From Chitinophagales bacterium (GTDB lineage Bacteria > Bacteroidota > Bacteroidia > Chitinophagales > Chitinophagaceae): 64,000 nt of DNA. The notes beneath the pieces are model-generated. The model had not been told where the DNA came from. It saw nothing but the letters and a program-made list of their open reading frames with translations, and searched no databases. The stretch spans positions 682,001-746,000 of the forward strand of contig JACJXP010000001.1 in the NCBI GenBank assembly GCA_020636575.1. The letters run 5' to 3'. The position numbers and the translations under genes were made by a program. Below, piece by piece: positions 7,511 to 16,107 of the stretch; the first letter of the stretch is position 1; each line of letters opens with the position of its first letter.

Positions 7511-9592
7511 GTGAATAAAACTGCCTTCATATTTCTGCTAATTGCTATAGCTCTCAAAGGAGCCTCTCAGAATACACTGACCCTTGTTAAGCTACCGGAA
7601 AATCAAAGAATTGATAGCTTAAGAGACTGGGGAAGAAAAAAACTAATTAAAGCTAAACCGGATAGCGCTGAATACTATTTTAGGTTGGGGTTAGATCTTG
7701 CAAAGAAAATGAATAACAAAACGAGGATCGTCCAACTCTACACTGACCTGGCAAATGTTAATACATTAAAACGCAAACCCAACGATGCATTAGTAGAACT
7801 AAATAATGCCCGCACTTATGTAACAAAGGAGACCCACAAAAGCACTTTGGCCCGATACTACTTCTATAATGGCTATGTATACAGGTTACTAAATAAGACA
7901 GACACCGCCTTTTCTTTTTTTAATAAGACAGAATATATATATGCGGACATTGACCCGTATAAGAACTGGGAGGTGTATCATTCAATCGGTCAGCTTTTCT
8001 ATTATAACGACAACCCGGAGAAAGCAGAAGAGTATTTCATTAAAGCGTATAAAATCACGGCTACCGAAAAAAAGAGAATGGATCATGGCCTAGTGCTAAA
8101 TGCCCTTGGAAATGTTTATTCCCGGTTAAAAAAACCTGAAAAGTATGCTTCGATCCTTAAAGAATATGATGAACTGATCGGCGATAGACGAAACACATTA
8201 AGCAAAGACCCCGTACATGGTTTCTTGTTTACAGCCTGGAAAAAGATTCCCGAAGAAGAGCAAATGGCATTTCTGCTTGAAATGAAAAGTACTCATATTA
8301 AAAACAAGTTTTTCCAGGGAGCAGTACTTGCTAATTTCTACCTGGCAGAATTATTTACCAAAACAAATAAGCCAGAAAAAGCAATTGAATGTTTAACCGA
8401 GAATAGAGATCGGTTAATTGGGCCGGAAAGTTATTTGAGTCATTTTGACAACCTTAAAATGTTGTATAACCTGTATACAGAAACAGGTAAACATGAAGAA
8501 GCCATTAAAACAGCCAATCAGTTATTCACCTTGAATAACAAAATAACTGATATAACCAATAAAGAACTTACCCTAAACCTTGAAAAAAAATACGAAACAG
8601 AAAAAAAAGAAAAAGAAATATTGCTATTGAATTCTCAAAATGAATTGGCAGCGCTGGAATTAACCAGGCAGGCCGAAATAAGAACGGCGCTAGAGAGGGA
8701 AAATATATTAAAAGACTCAGCGATCTCACAACAACAGGCACTTGCCAAAATATCAGAAAGAGAAAAAAATCTTCAGTCCAGTGAATTGGAAAAGGCAAAG
8801 CAACTAAGCAACTCACTTTCCCGTGAAAACCTTTTAAAACAACAGCTTATTGCAGATGATAAGAAAAGAAACAGGATATTAAAATGGGCTTTTGGATTAA
8901 TTGTTCTTGCCTCAGCCATCATTTTCCTTCAATATAGAAAGCAAATATCTAAAAACAAGATCATTGGAAAACAGCGGGAAGATCTTGAAATCCTAAACAG
9001 AGAAATTCATCATAGGGTAAAAAATAATTTGCAGGTAATTTCCAGCCTGCTGGAATTACAATCTGAAACCGCAGCTGACAAACATACAGCTGAAAAATTC
9101 CAGGAAGGAAGCCAGCGGGTCCAAAGCATGGCTTACATTCATCAGAATTTATACCAGGGAGATACTGTAGAAAGCATAGATGTTAAAAAATATGTTGAAA
9201 TGCTTACCAGTAATCTGATGCAGTCTTATAACGCATCTGCGTCAGGCATAAAACTGGATACAGATGTAGAGGCGCTGCGTCTTCATTCCGAAACAGTGAT
9301 CCCACTCGGAATGATCATCAATGAACTGGTAAGTAATTCCCTTAAATATGCTTTCAAGAACAAAGAAAGAGGAGAGATAAAAGTGGTTCTCAAAAAGATC
9401 AATGAAAAGTTATTATTACAAGTAAAAGATGATGGAACAGGCATCCCTGATTATGTAGATATTACAAAGACAAATTCGTTTGGCTATAAGATCATAAAAG
9501 CATTTACACAAAAACTAAAGGCATTAATGACAATTGATAGTAAAAGCGGAACAGATGTTCAATTACTAATTGCAAAATACCGAACAGCATAA
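7511..9592 (+). CDS. TPR-containing sensor histidine kinase (HisKA_2 type)
   Basis: A 693-residue kinase starting at GTG (7511). A signal-peptide-like N-terminus is followed by TPR-like helical repeats (about 35-340), a long coiled coil (about 345-445), one membrane segment (about 457-476) and a cytoplasmic kinase module. The phospho-acceptor region NREIHHRVKNNLQVISSLLE (about 496-515) is the HisKA_2 signature; the ATPase domain shows NELVSNSLKYAF and DDGTGIP. The TPR part is therefore periplasmic and probably senses protein or peptide partners. The stop abuts the ATG of the response regulator, so the two are co-translated. Confidence 0.92.
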   Translation: MNKTAFIFLLIAIALKGASQNTLTLVKLPENQRIDSLRDWGRKKLIKAKPDSAEYYFRLGLDLAKKMNNKTRIVQLYTDLANVNTLKRKPNDALVELNNARTYVTKETHKSTLARYYFYNGYVYRLLNKTDTAFSFFNKTEYIYADIDPYKNWEVYHSIGQLFYYNDNPEKAEEYFIKAYKITATEKKRMDHGLVLNALGNVYSRLKKPEKYASILKEYDELIGDRRNTLSKDPVHGFLFTAWKKIPEEEQMAFLLEMKSTHIKNKFFQGAVLANFYLAELFTKTNKPEKAIECLTENRDRLIGPESYLSHFDNLKMLYNLYTETGKHEEAIKTANQLFTLNNKITDITNKELTLNLEKKYETEKKEKEILLLNSQNELAALELTRQAEIRTALERENILKDSAISQQQALAKISEREKNLQSSELEKAKQLSNSLSRENLLKQQLIADDKKRNRILKWAFGLIVLASAIIFLQYRKQISKNKIIGKQREDLEILNREIHHRVKNNLQVISSLLELQSETAADKHTAEKFQEGSQRVQSMAYIHQNLYQGDTVESIDVKKYVEMLTSNLMQSYNASASGIKLDTDVEALRLHSETVIPLGMIINELVSNSLKYAFKNKERGEIKVVLKKINEKLLLQVKDDGTGIPDYVDITKTNSFGYKIIKAFTQKLKALMTIDSKSGTDVQLLIAKYRTA

Positions 9593-10222
9593 ATGTCAGC
9601 TACAGAATTTAAAATACTGATCGTAGAAGACGAACCTATCATTGCTGAAGGGATAGCTCTTCATCTAAAAAATTCACATTTTTGCGTTTCAGATATTGCC
9701 TACGACGCCGATGAGGCAGTTACATCTCTCCAAAAGAAAAATCCGGATATAGCGATTCTTGACATAAATCTTGAAAGTGATAAAGATGGTATACAAATAG
9801 CAGAATACATTAACAAGGTTTGCCCTATTCCTTTCATCTTTCTTACTTCCTATTCCGATGAGGCGATCATGGAGAGAGCAAAAGCCACTTCCCCTGCCGG
9901 ATTTATTGTGAAACCGTTTAATAAAAACACATTGATCGCTACCCTTGAAATAGCTATCAGCAACTTTTCCCGCAGTTCACAAAACCATGTACCTCATTTA
10001 TCACTAACAAAAATCAATAGGCAACTGACAGATTCCCTGAGCGACAGAGAATTTGAAATTGTTCAATTGCTATATGACGGAAAAAACAACCAGGAGATCT
10101 GCGATCTGTTATTTATTGCTATGAACACGGTAAAACGTCATATCACCAACATTTACTTTAAGTTAGATGTAAAAAGCAGGACAGAAGCGATCTCTCTTTT
10201 AAGAACAATAATGCTCGCATAA
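9593..10222 (+). CDS. LuxR/NarL-family response regulator
   Basis: A 209-residue regulator. The receiver domain (about 5-120) has the acidic pair in VEDEP, the phospho-acceptor aspartate in AILDIN (about 55), a threonine/serine in FLTSYSD and the lysine in IVKPFN. The C-terminal LuxR helix-turn-helix (about 140-205) begins LSDREFEIVQLLYDGKNNQE. It is the partner of the kinase ending one base before its ATG. The shared 13-nt box before the kinase operon and before the next gene is a plausible target (inference). Confidence 0.94.
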   Translation: MSATEFKILIVEDEPIIAEGIALHLKNSHFCVSDIAYDADEAVTSLQKKNPDIAILDINLESDKDGIQIAEYINKVCPIPFIFLTSYSDEAIMERAKATSPAGFIVKPFNKNTLIATLEIAISNFSRSSQNHVPHLSLTKINRQLTDSLSDREFEIVQLLYDGKNNQEICDLLFIAMNTVKRHITNIYFKLDVKSRTEAISLLRTIMLA

Positions 10223-10260
10223 CAACTCTTACAGTCCAATTACTTCTTTTTTCAAAATCA

Positions 10261-10273
10261 CACTTGGGTGTTA
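10261..10273. promoter_or_regulatory. Shared 13-nt box, copy 2 (upstream of secreted protein)
   Basis: This is the second copy of CACTTGGGTGTTA, 62 nt before the ATG at 10336 and 38 nt after the response regulator stop. Its spacing to the start codon is similar to copy 1, which supports a regulatory rather than coding role. Confidence 0.45.
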
Positions 10274-10335
10274 TCAGGCTTCTGGCAAATAAACAAACCT
10301 TAGATGTACATTACTACACATCAAAAAAACAGGTT

Positions 10336-11094
10336 ATGAAAAAAATCTTATTCTTTGGCATATGTATGTCGATACTGTCAATCAGTTATAGTCAATATAC
10401 AGGCAGACTTTCTGTAAATGCAAGACAAGAACTGACTCCAGGTTCTAATTATACTATTGCTGTAACCATCACAAACACATCCAACTCCTCTTATGTTATT
10501 GGCAAATCAGTTTTTGCCCTTGTTACCGATTACGAAGGATCAACCAATGCCGGGGATGTATTTAATGAAACTTATAAGCTACCAAAAACTTTACCTGCAG
10601 GAGAAAGCTACACTTTTAGAAATGTGAAATTTACTTCCCCTGTTTTACCCGGCAGGTATCCCGTAAACTTTTCATTCAGATGGGGAAACAGGGTCATTTG
10701 TGAAGAAGATATAACATTTGTAATAAAAGAAAATTATGAAGCTGAAATAACAATGAGGTCTAACTCTTATGATGATTCCAAAGATGTAGATCTGATATTC
10801 ACTGTACAAAATACAGGTCACACAGCCTGGCCAGAAGGTTCTTACGGATTAAAATTTGAGTTGAGAAGAGCTCCCTCAGGAGCATCAAGTGCTGACAAAG
10901 GCCGTTTTTCAAGAAGCAATAATAACCTGGAAAGGTGGGACTTTGAGCCTGGTGAAAAAGATGAATTGGTATGGAGAAGATTCAGAACTCCTACTACAGA
11001 AGGCGACTATACCGTTAGAGTAACACTACTCATGGGCGGAAGACCTTTTGATGCGGAAGGTGGTTACCGTGATCTCACATTCAAAATCAAATAG
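10336..11094 (+). CDS. Secreted protein with two Ig-like domains
   Basis: The chosen ATG gives a clean signal peptide (MKKILFFGICMSILSISYSQ) and 252 residues; the frame is open upstream to 10264 but that part has no signal character. Two beta-sandwich segments are visible: about 25-130 (TPGSNYTIAVTITNTSNSSY, then a PGRYPVNFSF end) and about 140-250 (VDLIFTVQNTGHTAWPEG, then EGDYTVRVTLLMGGRPF). The second resembles CARDB or Nbr1-type Ig folds. No catalytic residues were recognised. It follows the two-component genes and shares a promoter-region box with them, so it may be a target of that system. Confidence 0.7.
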   Translation: MKKILFFGICMSILSISYSQYTGRLSVNARQELTPGSNYTIAVTITNTSNSSYVIGKSVFALVTDYEGSTNAGDVFNETYKLPKTLPAGESYTFRNVKFTSPVLPGRYPVNFSFRWGNRVICEEDITFVIKENYEAEITMRSNSYDDSKDVDLIFTVQNTGHTAWPEGSYGLKFELRRAPSGASSADKGRFSRSNNNLERWDFEPGEKDELVWRRFRTPTTEGDYTVRVTLLMGGRPFDAEGGYRDLTFKIK

Positions 11095-11123
11095 CTTATT
11101 TAAAATTTTTAAATAATACAATC

Positions 11124-11672
11124 ATGAAAATGCTTTTGTTTCTCGTCTGCTTCTCGATGACGATTTCAATTAATCTTTATTCTCAAAACTGGCCCGAAGG
11201 AGTATCACCGGTATCAGTAAATACTAATGACTCTGTTACCGTAAATGGTAATCTTTCTTCCGGAAAAATAATCAGTGATATGCGTTGGGCCTGGAGCAGT
11301 TCCAATGCCTGCTTTACGCAAATTCAGTCTGCAAAGTTCAGGGGTAACCATGTTTTTTATGGCACTACGATAAAACCTGGCACCATGATGAAATTAAAAC
11401 TAACACCAGGTACCAGTGATGAAATGGCCATTTATGGCTATATGCTTGGCGAAAATGACATGTACCTGCCGCCTAAACTTCCACAATGCATCACCTGTGA
11501 GGCTGATTATAAGCGGGACAGGCCCGTTAAGTGGAGAGTGGAGAATAATGACAGGCTGATCGAGTTCAGCAACCCGACGGAAAACACATATACAATAATC
11601 ATTGGTGTTTCAGCCCCGGCGGGAGTAACGGACCGAAAATTTTCCTTAATGGTAAAATCAATAAGTTATTAA
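11124..11672 (+). CDS. Secreted protein of unknown function
   Basis: A 182-residue protein with a signal peptide (hydrophobic core MLLFLVCFSMTISI, likely cleavage after LYSQ). The mature part is beta-rich, with two close cysteines (CITCEA) and a C-terminal strand pattern like a small beta-sandwich. I do not recognise a family. It starts 29 nt after the Ig-like protein and ends just before a strong terminator, so the two secreted genes are probably one transcript. Confidence 0.6.
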   Translation: MKMLLFLVCFSMTISINLYSQNWPEGVSPVSVNTNDSVTVNGNLSSGKIISDMRWAWSSSNACFTQIQSAKFRGNHVFYGTTIKPGTMMKLKLTPGTSDEMAIYGYMLGENDMYLPPKLPQCITCEADYKRDRPVKWRVENNDRLIEFSNPTENTYTIIIGVSAPAGVTDRKFSLMVKSISY

Positions 11673-11676
11673 ACAA

Positions 11677-11702
11677 AAAGGCCACCTGATCAGGTGGCCT
11701 TT
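11677..11702. terminator. Perfect 26-nt palindromic bidirectional terminator
   Basis: The arms AAAGGCCACCTGA (11677-11689) and its exact reverse complement (11690-11702) form a strong hairpin, with A-rich and T-rich edges. It lies between the convergent secreted-protein gene and tsf and should end transcription from both sides. Confidence 0.93.
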
Positions 11703-11722
11703 CAATTATATTTTGATGTTCA

Positions 11723-12559
11723 TTATCCTAATGCCACTCTCTTAAACTCAGTCACTTTTACATCACCGGCCTCTTTCAGGTATTGTTCAACACTTTTGCT
11801 TCCGTCTTTTACAAAAGCCTGGGCAGTTAATGTTTGCTCTTTAAAGAAAGCGCCCATTTTACCATCAGCGATCTTAGCCAGCATTTCATCAGGCTTTCCT
11901 GCCATTTTAGGATCTTGTTTCATTTGGTCAACGATGATATCTTTTTCACGGGCCACTACATCAGCAGGAACACTGGCTGCATCAACAGCCACGGGATTCA
12001 ATGCTGCAATTTGCATGGCTATGTCTTTCCCGGCATCAGCAGCTTCCTTATTAAGGCCTACTAATACACCAATTCTATAAGCGCCATGTATATAAGATGC
12101 AACATAAGGAGCATCCACTCTTTCAAACTTTGTAACGCCGATCTTCTCACCAATAGTCGCCAGCTTTTCATCAACTAATGCAGTTACTGTAAGATCACCG
12201 ATCTTAACTCCCATTAACTCATCCAGGCTGGAAACATTATTGCTTATTGCTGCATCAGCAATGGACTGACCAAAAGCAATAAAATCTTCATTCTTTGATA
12301 CAAAATCAGTTTCACAACTAACGCAAACCACAATTCCGGTTTTATTATCAGCAGTTGTTTGTGCGATAACCACACCTTCTTTTGCTTCACGGTCGCTTCT
12401 TTTTGCTGCTACTTTCTGACCTTGTTTTCTTAACCAGTCAATAGCGGCTTCAAAGTCACCATTAGTTTCCATCAATGCTTTACGACAATCCATCATTCCC
12501 GCACCAGTTGCCTGGCGCAGCTTATTTATATCCTGTGCTGTTATTGTTGCTGTACTCAT
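11723..12559 (-). CDS. tsf: Translation elongation factor Ts
   Basis: A 278-residue EF-Ts, the nucleotide exchange factor for EF-Tu. The N-terminal UBA-like part (INKLRQATGAGMMDCRKALM) and the TDFVSKNEDF signature are clear, and the length is normal for the family. It is the last gene of the minus-strand operon rplM-rpsI-rpsB-tsf, the usual neighbour of rpsB, separated from it by 88 nt. A bidirectional terminator follows. Confidence 0.98.
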   Translation of the reverse strand: MSTATITAQDINKLRQATGAGMMDCRKALMETNGDFEAAIDWLRKQGQKVAAKRSDREAKEGVVIAQTTADNKTGIVVCVSCETDFVSKNEDFIAFGQSIADAAISNNVSSLDELMGVKIGDLTVTALVDEKLATIGEKIGVTKFERVDAPYVASYIHGAYRIGVLVGLNKEAADAGKDIAMQIAALNPVAVDAASVPADVVAREKDIIVDQMKQDPKMAGKPDEMLAKIADGKMGAFFKEQTLTAQAFVKDGSKSVEQYLKEAGDVKVTEFKRVALG

Positions 12560-12647
12560 AAAAATTAAAACTTTAAACCGGTGAAGGTAACATGATACCC
12601 CGCACCCCTTCTTGATTAAAAAATTGGTTCACTCTGATTCAGAGCAA

Positions 12648-13523
12648 CTATCTCCTTCCACCACCCGGGCCTCTGCCTGTTCCACTTGTTGTACGACGGC
12701 GCTGACCACCTGAAGCTCCACGACCTCTTCCACCACGACCACCTTCCTGCTCTGCTTCGGCCATCAGCTTAGCTGCACTCTTTTCCTTTTCATCATCTGT
12801 CTGGTCTTCTACTTCTTCATCCTTTGCCGCCTGTCTTTCAGCCAAACCTTCTGCAATAGCCGCTGTGATATAGTTAACGATGATAGCTATTGATTTTGTA
12901 GCGTCATCGTTAGCCGGAATAGCAAAATCAACTTTATTAGGATCGCAGTTTGTATCTACTACACCAAATGTGGTGATCCCTAAACGCTTTGATTCAGCTA
13001 ATGCAATATGCTCATGACCAATGTCTACAATAAACAATGCCGCAGGTACACGACCCAATTGGGCAATACCACCTAATACCTTTTCCATTTTTTCCTTATC
13101 CCTGCTAAGCGTTAAACGTTCTTTTTTAGTAATGCTGTCAAAAGAACCATCACCCAGCATTTTTTCAATGCTCTGCATCTTTTTCACACTCTTACGAACT
13201 GTGTTAAAGTTGGTAAGCATGCCACCCAGCCATCTTTCGGTAACATAAGGCATGTTCACTTTCTTGGCAGATTCATTCACAATATCCTTTGCCTGCTTTT
13301 TTGTACCTACAAACAGAATCTTTTTACCGCTACGGGCTATTTGCTTTAAAGCAGCAGCTGTTTCTTGTAAACATTCTACTGTTTTATTCAAATCGATAAT
13401 GTGAATACCTTTTTTTTCAGCGAAGATGTAAGGCAACATCTTTGGATTCCACTTCTTCTTCAGGTGACCAAAATGAACACCTGCTTCCAGAAGCTGCTGT
13501 TGTAAGGATGTATTATTTTCCAT
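12648..13523 (-). CDS. rpsB: 30S ribosomal protein S2 with Gly/Arg-rich tail
   Basis: A 291-residue S2. The N-terminal HFGHLKKKWNPKMLPYIF and the later GKKILFVGTKKQA and GGMLTNF segments identify the family. Typical S2 ends near residue 230; here an acidic linker and a Gly/Arg tail (GGRGGRGRGASGGQRRR and more, to the C-terminus) add about 60 residues. It is third in the rplM-rpsI-rpsB-tsf operon. The tail may contact rRNA, which is inference from composition. Confidence 0.97.
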   Translation of the reverse strand: MENNTSLQQQLLEAGVHFGHLKKKWNPKMLPYIFAEKKGIHIIDLNKTVECLQETAAALKQIARSGKKILFVGTKKQAKDIVNESAKKVNMPYVTERWLGGMLTNFNTVRKSVKKMQSIEKMLGDGSFDSITKKERLTLSRDKEKMEKVLGGIAQLGRVPAALFIVDIGHEHIALAESKRLGITTFGVVDTNCDPNKVDFAIPANDDATKSIAIIVNYITAAIAEGLAERQAAKDEEVEDQTDDEKEKSAAKLMAEAEQEGGRGGRGRGASGGQRRRTTSGTGRGPGGGRR

Positions 13524-13562
13524 TGTATATAAATGATCGTTTTTAAAAATTGATTGCTGTGA

Positions 13563-13952
13563 TTAACGCTTAGAGAACTGGTAGCTCCTTCTTGCTTTTT
13601 TATGTCCGAATTTCTTCCTTTCAACTGACCTTGGATCTCTTTTCAGTAATCCGGCAGCCTTTAAAGCAGGACGATATTCAGGATTGATCTCTACCAATAC
13701 CCGGGCAATTCCCAGCATGGCGGCTTCTGCCTGGCCTTTTACTCCACCGCCAGTTGCAGTGATCTTAACGTTGAATTTATCAGCCGCTTCAACAGTTTTA
13801 AGCGGACGTTCTACCTGGTTTTGTAAATAATCCAGTGTAAAATAAGTTTTGTAGTCTTTGTCATTAACTGTTATAGTGCCTTCGCCTTTGCTAACGAATA
13901 CACGGGTAACAGCTTCTTTACGACGACCAACTCCGTTTTTTTGCTTTTCCAT
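13563..13952 (-). CDS. rpsI: 30S ribosomal protein S9
   Basis: A 129-residue S9. I chose the ATG at 13952 (MEKQKNGVGRRKEAVTRVFV) because S9 proteins begin just before the GRRK motif; the frame is open 12 codons further. The C-terminus KFGHKKARRSYQFSKR is the family signature that reaches the P-site tRNA. It follows rplM, as in most bacteria, and precedes rpsB. Confidence 0.97.
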   Translation of the reverse strand: MEKQKNGVGRRKEAVTRVFVSKGEGTITVNDKDYKTYFTLDYLQNQVERPLKTVEAADKFNVKITATGGGVKGQAEAAMLGIARVLVEINPEYRPALKAAGLLKRDPRSVERKKFGHKKARRSYQFSKR

Positions 13953-14023
13953 TTTTTTATGCTTAGTGCCAAAAACAAAACGCTTCAAATATTTGGCGTT
14001 ATGTGTTCAGCGTTTAGTTTGTT

Positions 14024-14467
14024 TTAGAATTTTAATTCTTTAGGTTGTTGAGCTCCGTGCGGATGCTCCGTACCAACATAGACAAAAAGTTTTTTATACA
14101 TCTTTCTTCCCAGGCGATTTTTGGGAAGCATGCCTTTTACAGCTCTTTCAATCACCACTTCTGGTCTGCGGTTCATCAGGTTGCGGGCCACTTCTTCTTT
14201 ACGACCTCCGGGATACCCGGTAAAATGGTCATAGATCTTCTGATCCATTTTGTTACCTGTCAGCACAACCTTGTCTGCATTAATAACAATAATATAGTCC
14301 CCTGTATCTACATGGGGAGTGTAAATAGCTTTGTTCTTGCCACGAAGAACAGCAGCAATTCTTGAACACATGCGACCAACGGTTTGATTAGTACCGTCCA
14401 CAACATACCAGTTGCGCTGAACGGTAGCCTCGTTCGCATGTTTGGTAGTAAAATGTAATTTGCTCAT
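14024..14467 (-). CDS. rplM: 50S ribosomal protein L13
   Basis: A 147-residue L13. The start at 14467 (MSKLHFTTKHANEATVQRNW) gives the normal N-terminus, with WYVVDGTNQTVGRMCSRIA; an upstream in-frame start at 14548 overlaps the likely promoter. HFTGYPGG and VKGMLPKNRLGRKMYKKL are diagnostic. It is the first gene of the ribosomal operon that ends with tsf. Confidence 0.97.
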   Translation of the reverse strand: MSKLHFTTKHANEATVQRNWYVVDGTNQTVGRMCSRIAAVLRGKNKAIYTPHVDTGDYIIVINADKVVLTGNKMDQKIYDHFTGYPGGRKEEVARNLMNRRPEVVIERAVKGMLPKNRLGRKMYKKLFVYVGTEHPHGAQQPKELKF

Positions 14468-14522
14468 TTTTTTATTTTTAAGTTTACCTGCCGCTATCCC
14501 GGTCAGGTTAAATTTGGGGTCG

Positions 14523-14530
14523 CAAAGATA
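14523..14530 (-). promoter_or_regulatory. -7 promoter element of the rplM operon
   Basis: The minus strand reads TATCTTTG followed by C, a good match to TAnnTTTG. It lies 55 nt before the rplM ATG and predicts a leader of about 50 nt. The nearest -33-like TTTG is only 15 nt away, shorter than the usual 19-21, so only the -7 element is called. Confidence 0.5.
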
Positions 14531-14632
14531 AGTGAGGTTAAAACTCAAACCTAGGAATTTGGAAGCTATTTTTTAATTGAACCTTTATAACTAATTGATT
14601 TACAATAAAATTTTTGCCCAAAATAAAATTCG

Positions 14633-15229
14633 ATGAATAGATTTTTAAATAGGAACTCATTCGGTGACCCCAAAAATGCTGGTAACCTGATGAGCCTTGA
14701 TGAAGCTAATGCACTTTTAAAAGATTGGGTACCCAACGAAAAATTACAGCTGCATATGCGGCAGGTAGCCGCAAATATGAAAGCATGGGCAATTGAAAAA
14801 GAAAATGCAGACGAGGAAACTGCATTGAAATGGGAGTTAGCGGGTCTGCTGCATGATGCTGACTGGGAAAAATATCCTGATGATCATTGCCGGGTTATTA
14901 TTGAGGAACTTGAAAAAAGAAATATTGATCCTGAGGTGATCCGTTGCATAGCCTCCCACGGACCAAGGGTGTTTGGGGTAGATCCTGAGAGCAAGATGGA
15001 TAAAATGATCTATGCAATTGATGAGCTTAGCGGATTGATACATGCTTATAGCCTGATGCGGCCTGAAGGTTATGCTGGCATGGAAGTTAAAGGAGTAAAG
15101 AAGAGGTTAAAAGAAAAAGGCTTTGCCGCTGGTGTAAACCGGGAAGATATCACAGATGCTATCTCAAAAATTGATTGCACATTAGAGGAACTGATAAAGT
15201 TCCTTATAGATCATCAGCAACATGTATAG
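14633..15229 (+). CDS. HD-domain protein
   Basis: A 198-residue cytoplasmic protein. LAGLLHDADWEKYPDDH (about 71-87) carries the HD pair, and a second histidine is in IASHGP; a later aspartate sits in AIDELSGL. These fit the HD hydrolase superfamily as seen in small stand-alone predicted hydrolases. The substrate (nucleotide or phosphate ester) is not determinable. It is a lone gene, divergent from rplM and convergent with the lipoprotein downstream. Confidence 0.85.
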   Translation: MNRFLNRNSFGDPKNAGNLMSLDEANALLKDWVPNEKLQLHMRQVAANMKAWAIEKENADEETALKWELAGLLHDADWEKYPDDHCRVIIEELEKRNIDPEVIRCIASHGPRVFGVDPESKMDKMIYAIDELSGLIHAYSLMRPEGYAGMEVKGVKKRLKEKGFAAGVNREDITDAISKIDCTLEELIKFLIDHQQHV

Positions 15230-15234
15230 GACAA

Positions 15235-15261
15235 GCATACTGCTATTGGCAGTTGTTATGC
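15235..15261. terminator. Possible weak terminator between convergent genes
   Basis: GCATA (15235-15239) and CTGC (15240-15243) can pair with GCAG (15249-15252) and TATGC (15257-15261), leaving a 4-nt bulge. There is no clean T run, so the call is weak. Confidence 0.3.
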
Positions 15262-16032
15262 CTAATCAAAGTACAAACGCATAACTAGGTTAGAATTTAC
15301 CATTTGATTTCTTATTCTTGCAGGTGTCCAGCCTGTTTTTTTCATTGCTTTACTAATTACTTCTTTAAAGTAATCTTCAAATTTGTGGTTGTACTCAATA
15401 TCGAATAAAAACGAATAACCTGTAATGTCAGCGTTTCCATGTTTATCAACATACAAATCCAAATTGACAAATGCAGATAAATCGTCATTAGGTCGTTTAA
15501 CATACCCAATAGGGTACTTCAGAACTTTCTCTAAGTCCTCCTGGAAAACTTTGCTGAATTCGTTCTGATATGTATCACTGTCTCCAGGATAGTTGGGCCA
15601 TGTGTCGCAGTTCGCATAATAAAAAGTATCTGTCAAGTTGTTTCGAACATGAAGACTATCTGAGAGATTTAATAATGAGTCAATAAATTCATTCCCATAC
15701 TTTATTGCAATCATCTCATTCATATAATCGCAATAACATCCTTGTGTTTGATCAGGGTAAATAAGATCAGAAGTCATTTCTTCTGTGTATTGCAAGCCAG
15801 AAAGTTCTAGCAATGAATCTAACTCATGTGAGCTTCTCAAAGAGATATGGAGTAGACTTCCGGTATTATAACAATATGCCAATTCCCCACTCTTAATATC
15901 GGTCTTTGCTCTTTTCAAAGCCCTCAAACAAGTCGTGTCAATCTGTGAGATATTGTCAAAACGACTTGATTGTTTTTGTTTACAAGAAATAACAAATAAT
16001 ATACATGCAGTCAATAAAAAGAGAATCCGCAT
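15262..16032 (-). CDS. Lipoprotein with TonB-C-like C-terminal region
   Basis: The ATG at 16032 gives a lipoprotein signal (MRILFLLTACILFVISC) and 256 residues; the frame is open 19 codons upstream without signal character. The C-terminal part (about 165-256: conserved YPIGYV, VDKHGNADITGYSF, then TGWTPARIRNQ) resembles the C-terminal domain of TonB-type energy transducers, but there is no N-terminal TM-Pro linker, so it is not a TonB itself. The middle part is not recognised. It lies downstream of the galactan operon on the same strand after a 75-nt gap; membership is uncertain. Confidence 0.6.
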   Translation of the reverse strand: MRILFLLTACILFVISCKQKQSSRFDNISQIDTTCLRALKRAKTDIKSGELAYCYNTGSLLHISLRSSHELDSLLELSGLQYTEEMTSDLIYPDQTQGCYCDYMNEMIAIKYGNEFIDSLLNLSDSLHVRNNLTDTFYYANCDTWPNYPGDSDTYQNEFSKVFQEDLEKVLKYPIGYVKRPNDDLSAFVNLDLYVDKHGNADITGYSFLFDIEYNHKFEDYFKEVISKAMKKTGWTPARIRNQMVNSNLVMRLYFD

Positions 16033-16107
16033 AATGTTTTTGATGAGATGCAAGAAAGTAAAATGTCCATAAATAATAGTCTCAAACACAACATTACATG
16101 GTAACTA

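Noticed and set aside
11694..12080. Reading frame opposite tsf
   Set aside because: It is the antisense of a conserved gene and lacks any protein-like pattern.
12632..12644. Palindrome CTCTGATTCAGAG just after rpsB
   Set aside because: Only a 5-bp stem with a 3-nt loop and no T run; likely chance.
15262..16032. TonB energy transducer
   Set aside because: The C-terminal part resembles TonB, but a lipobox replaces the TM anchor and there is no Pro-rich linker.
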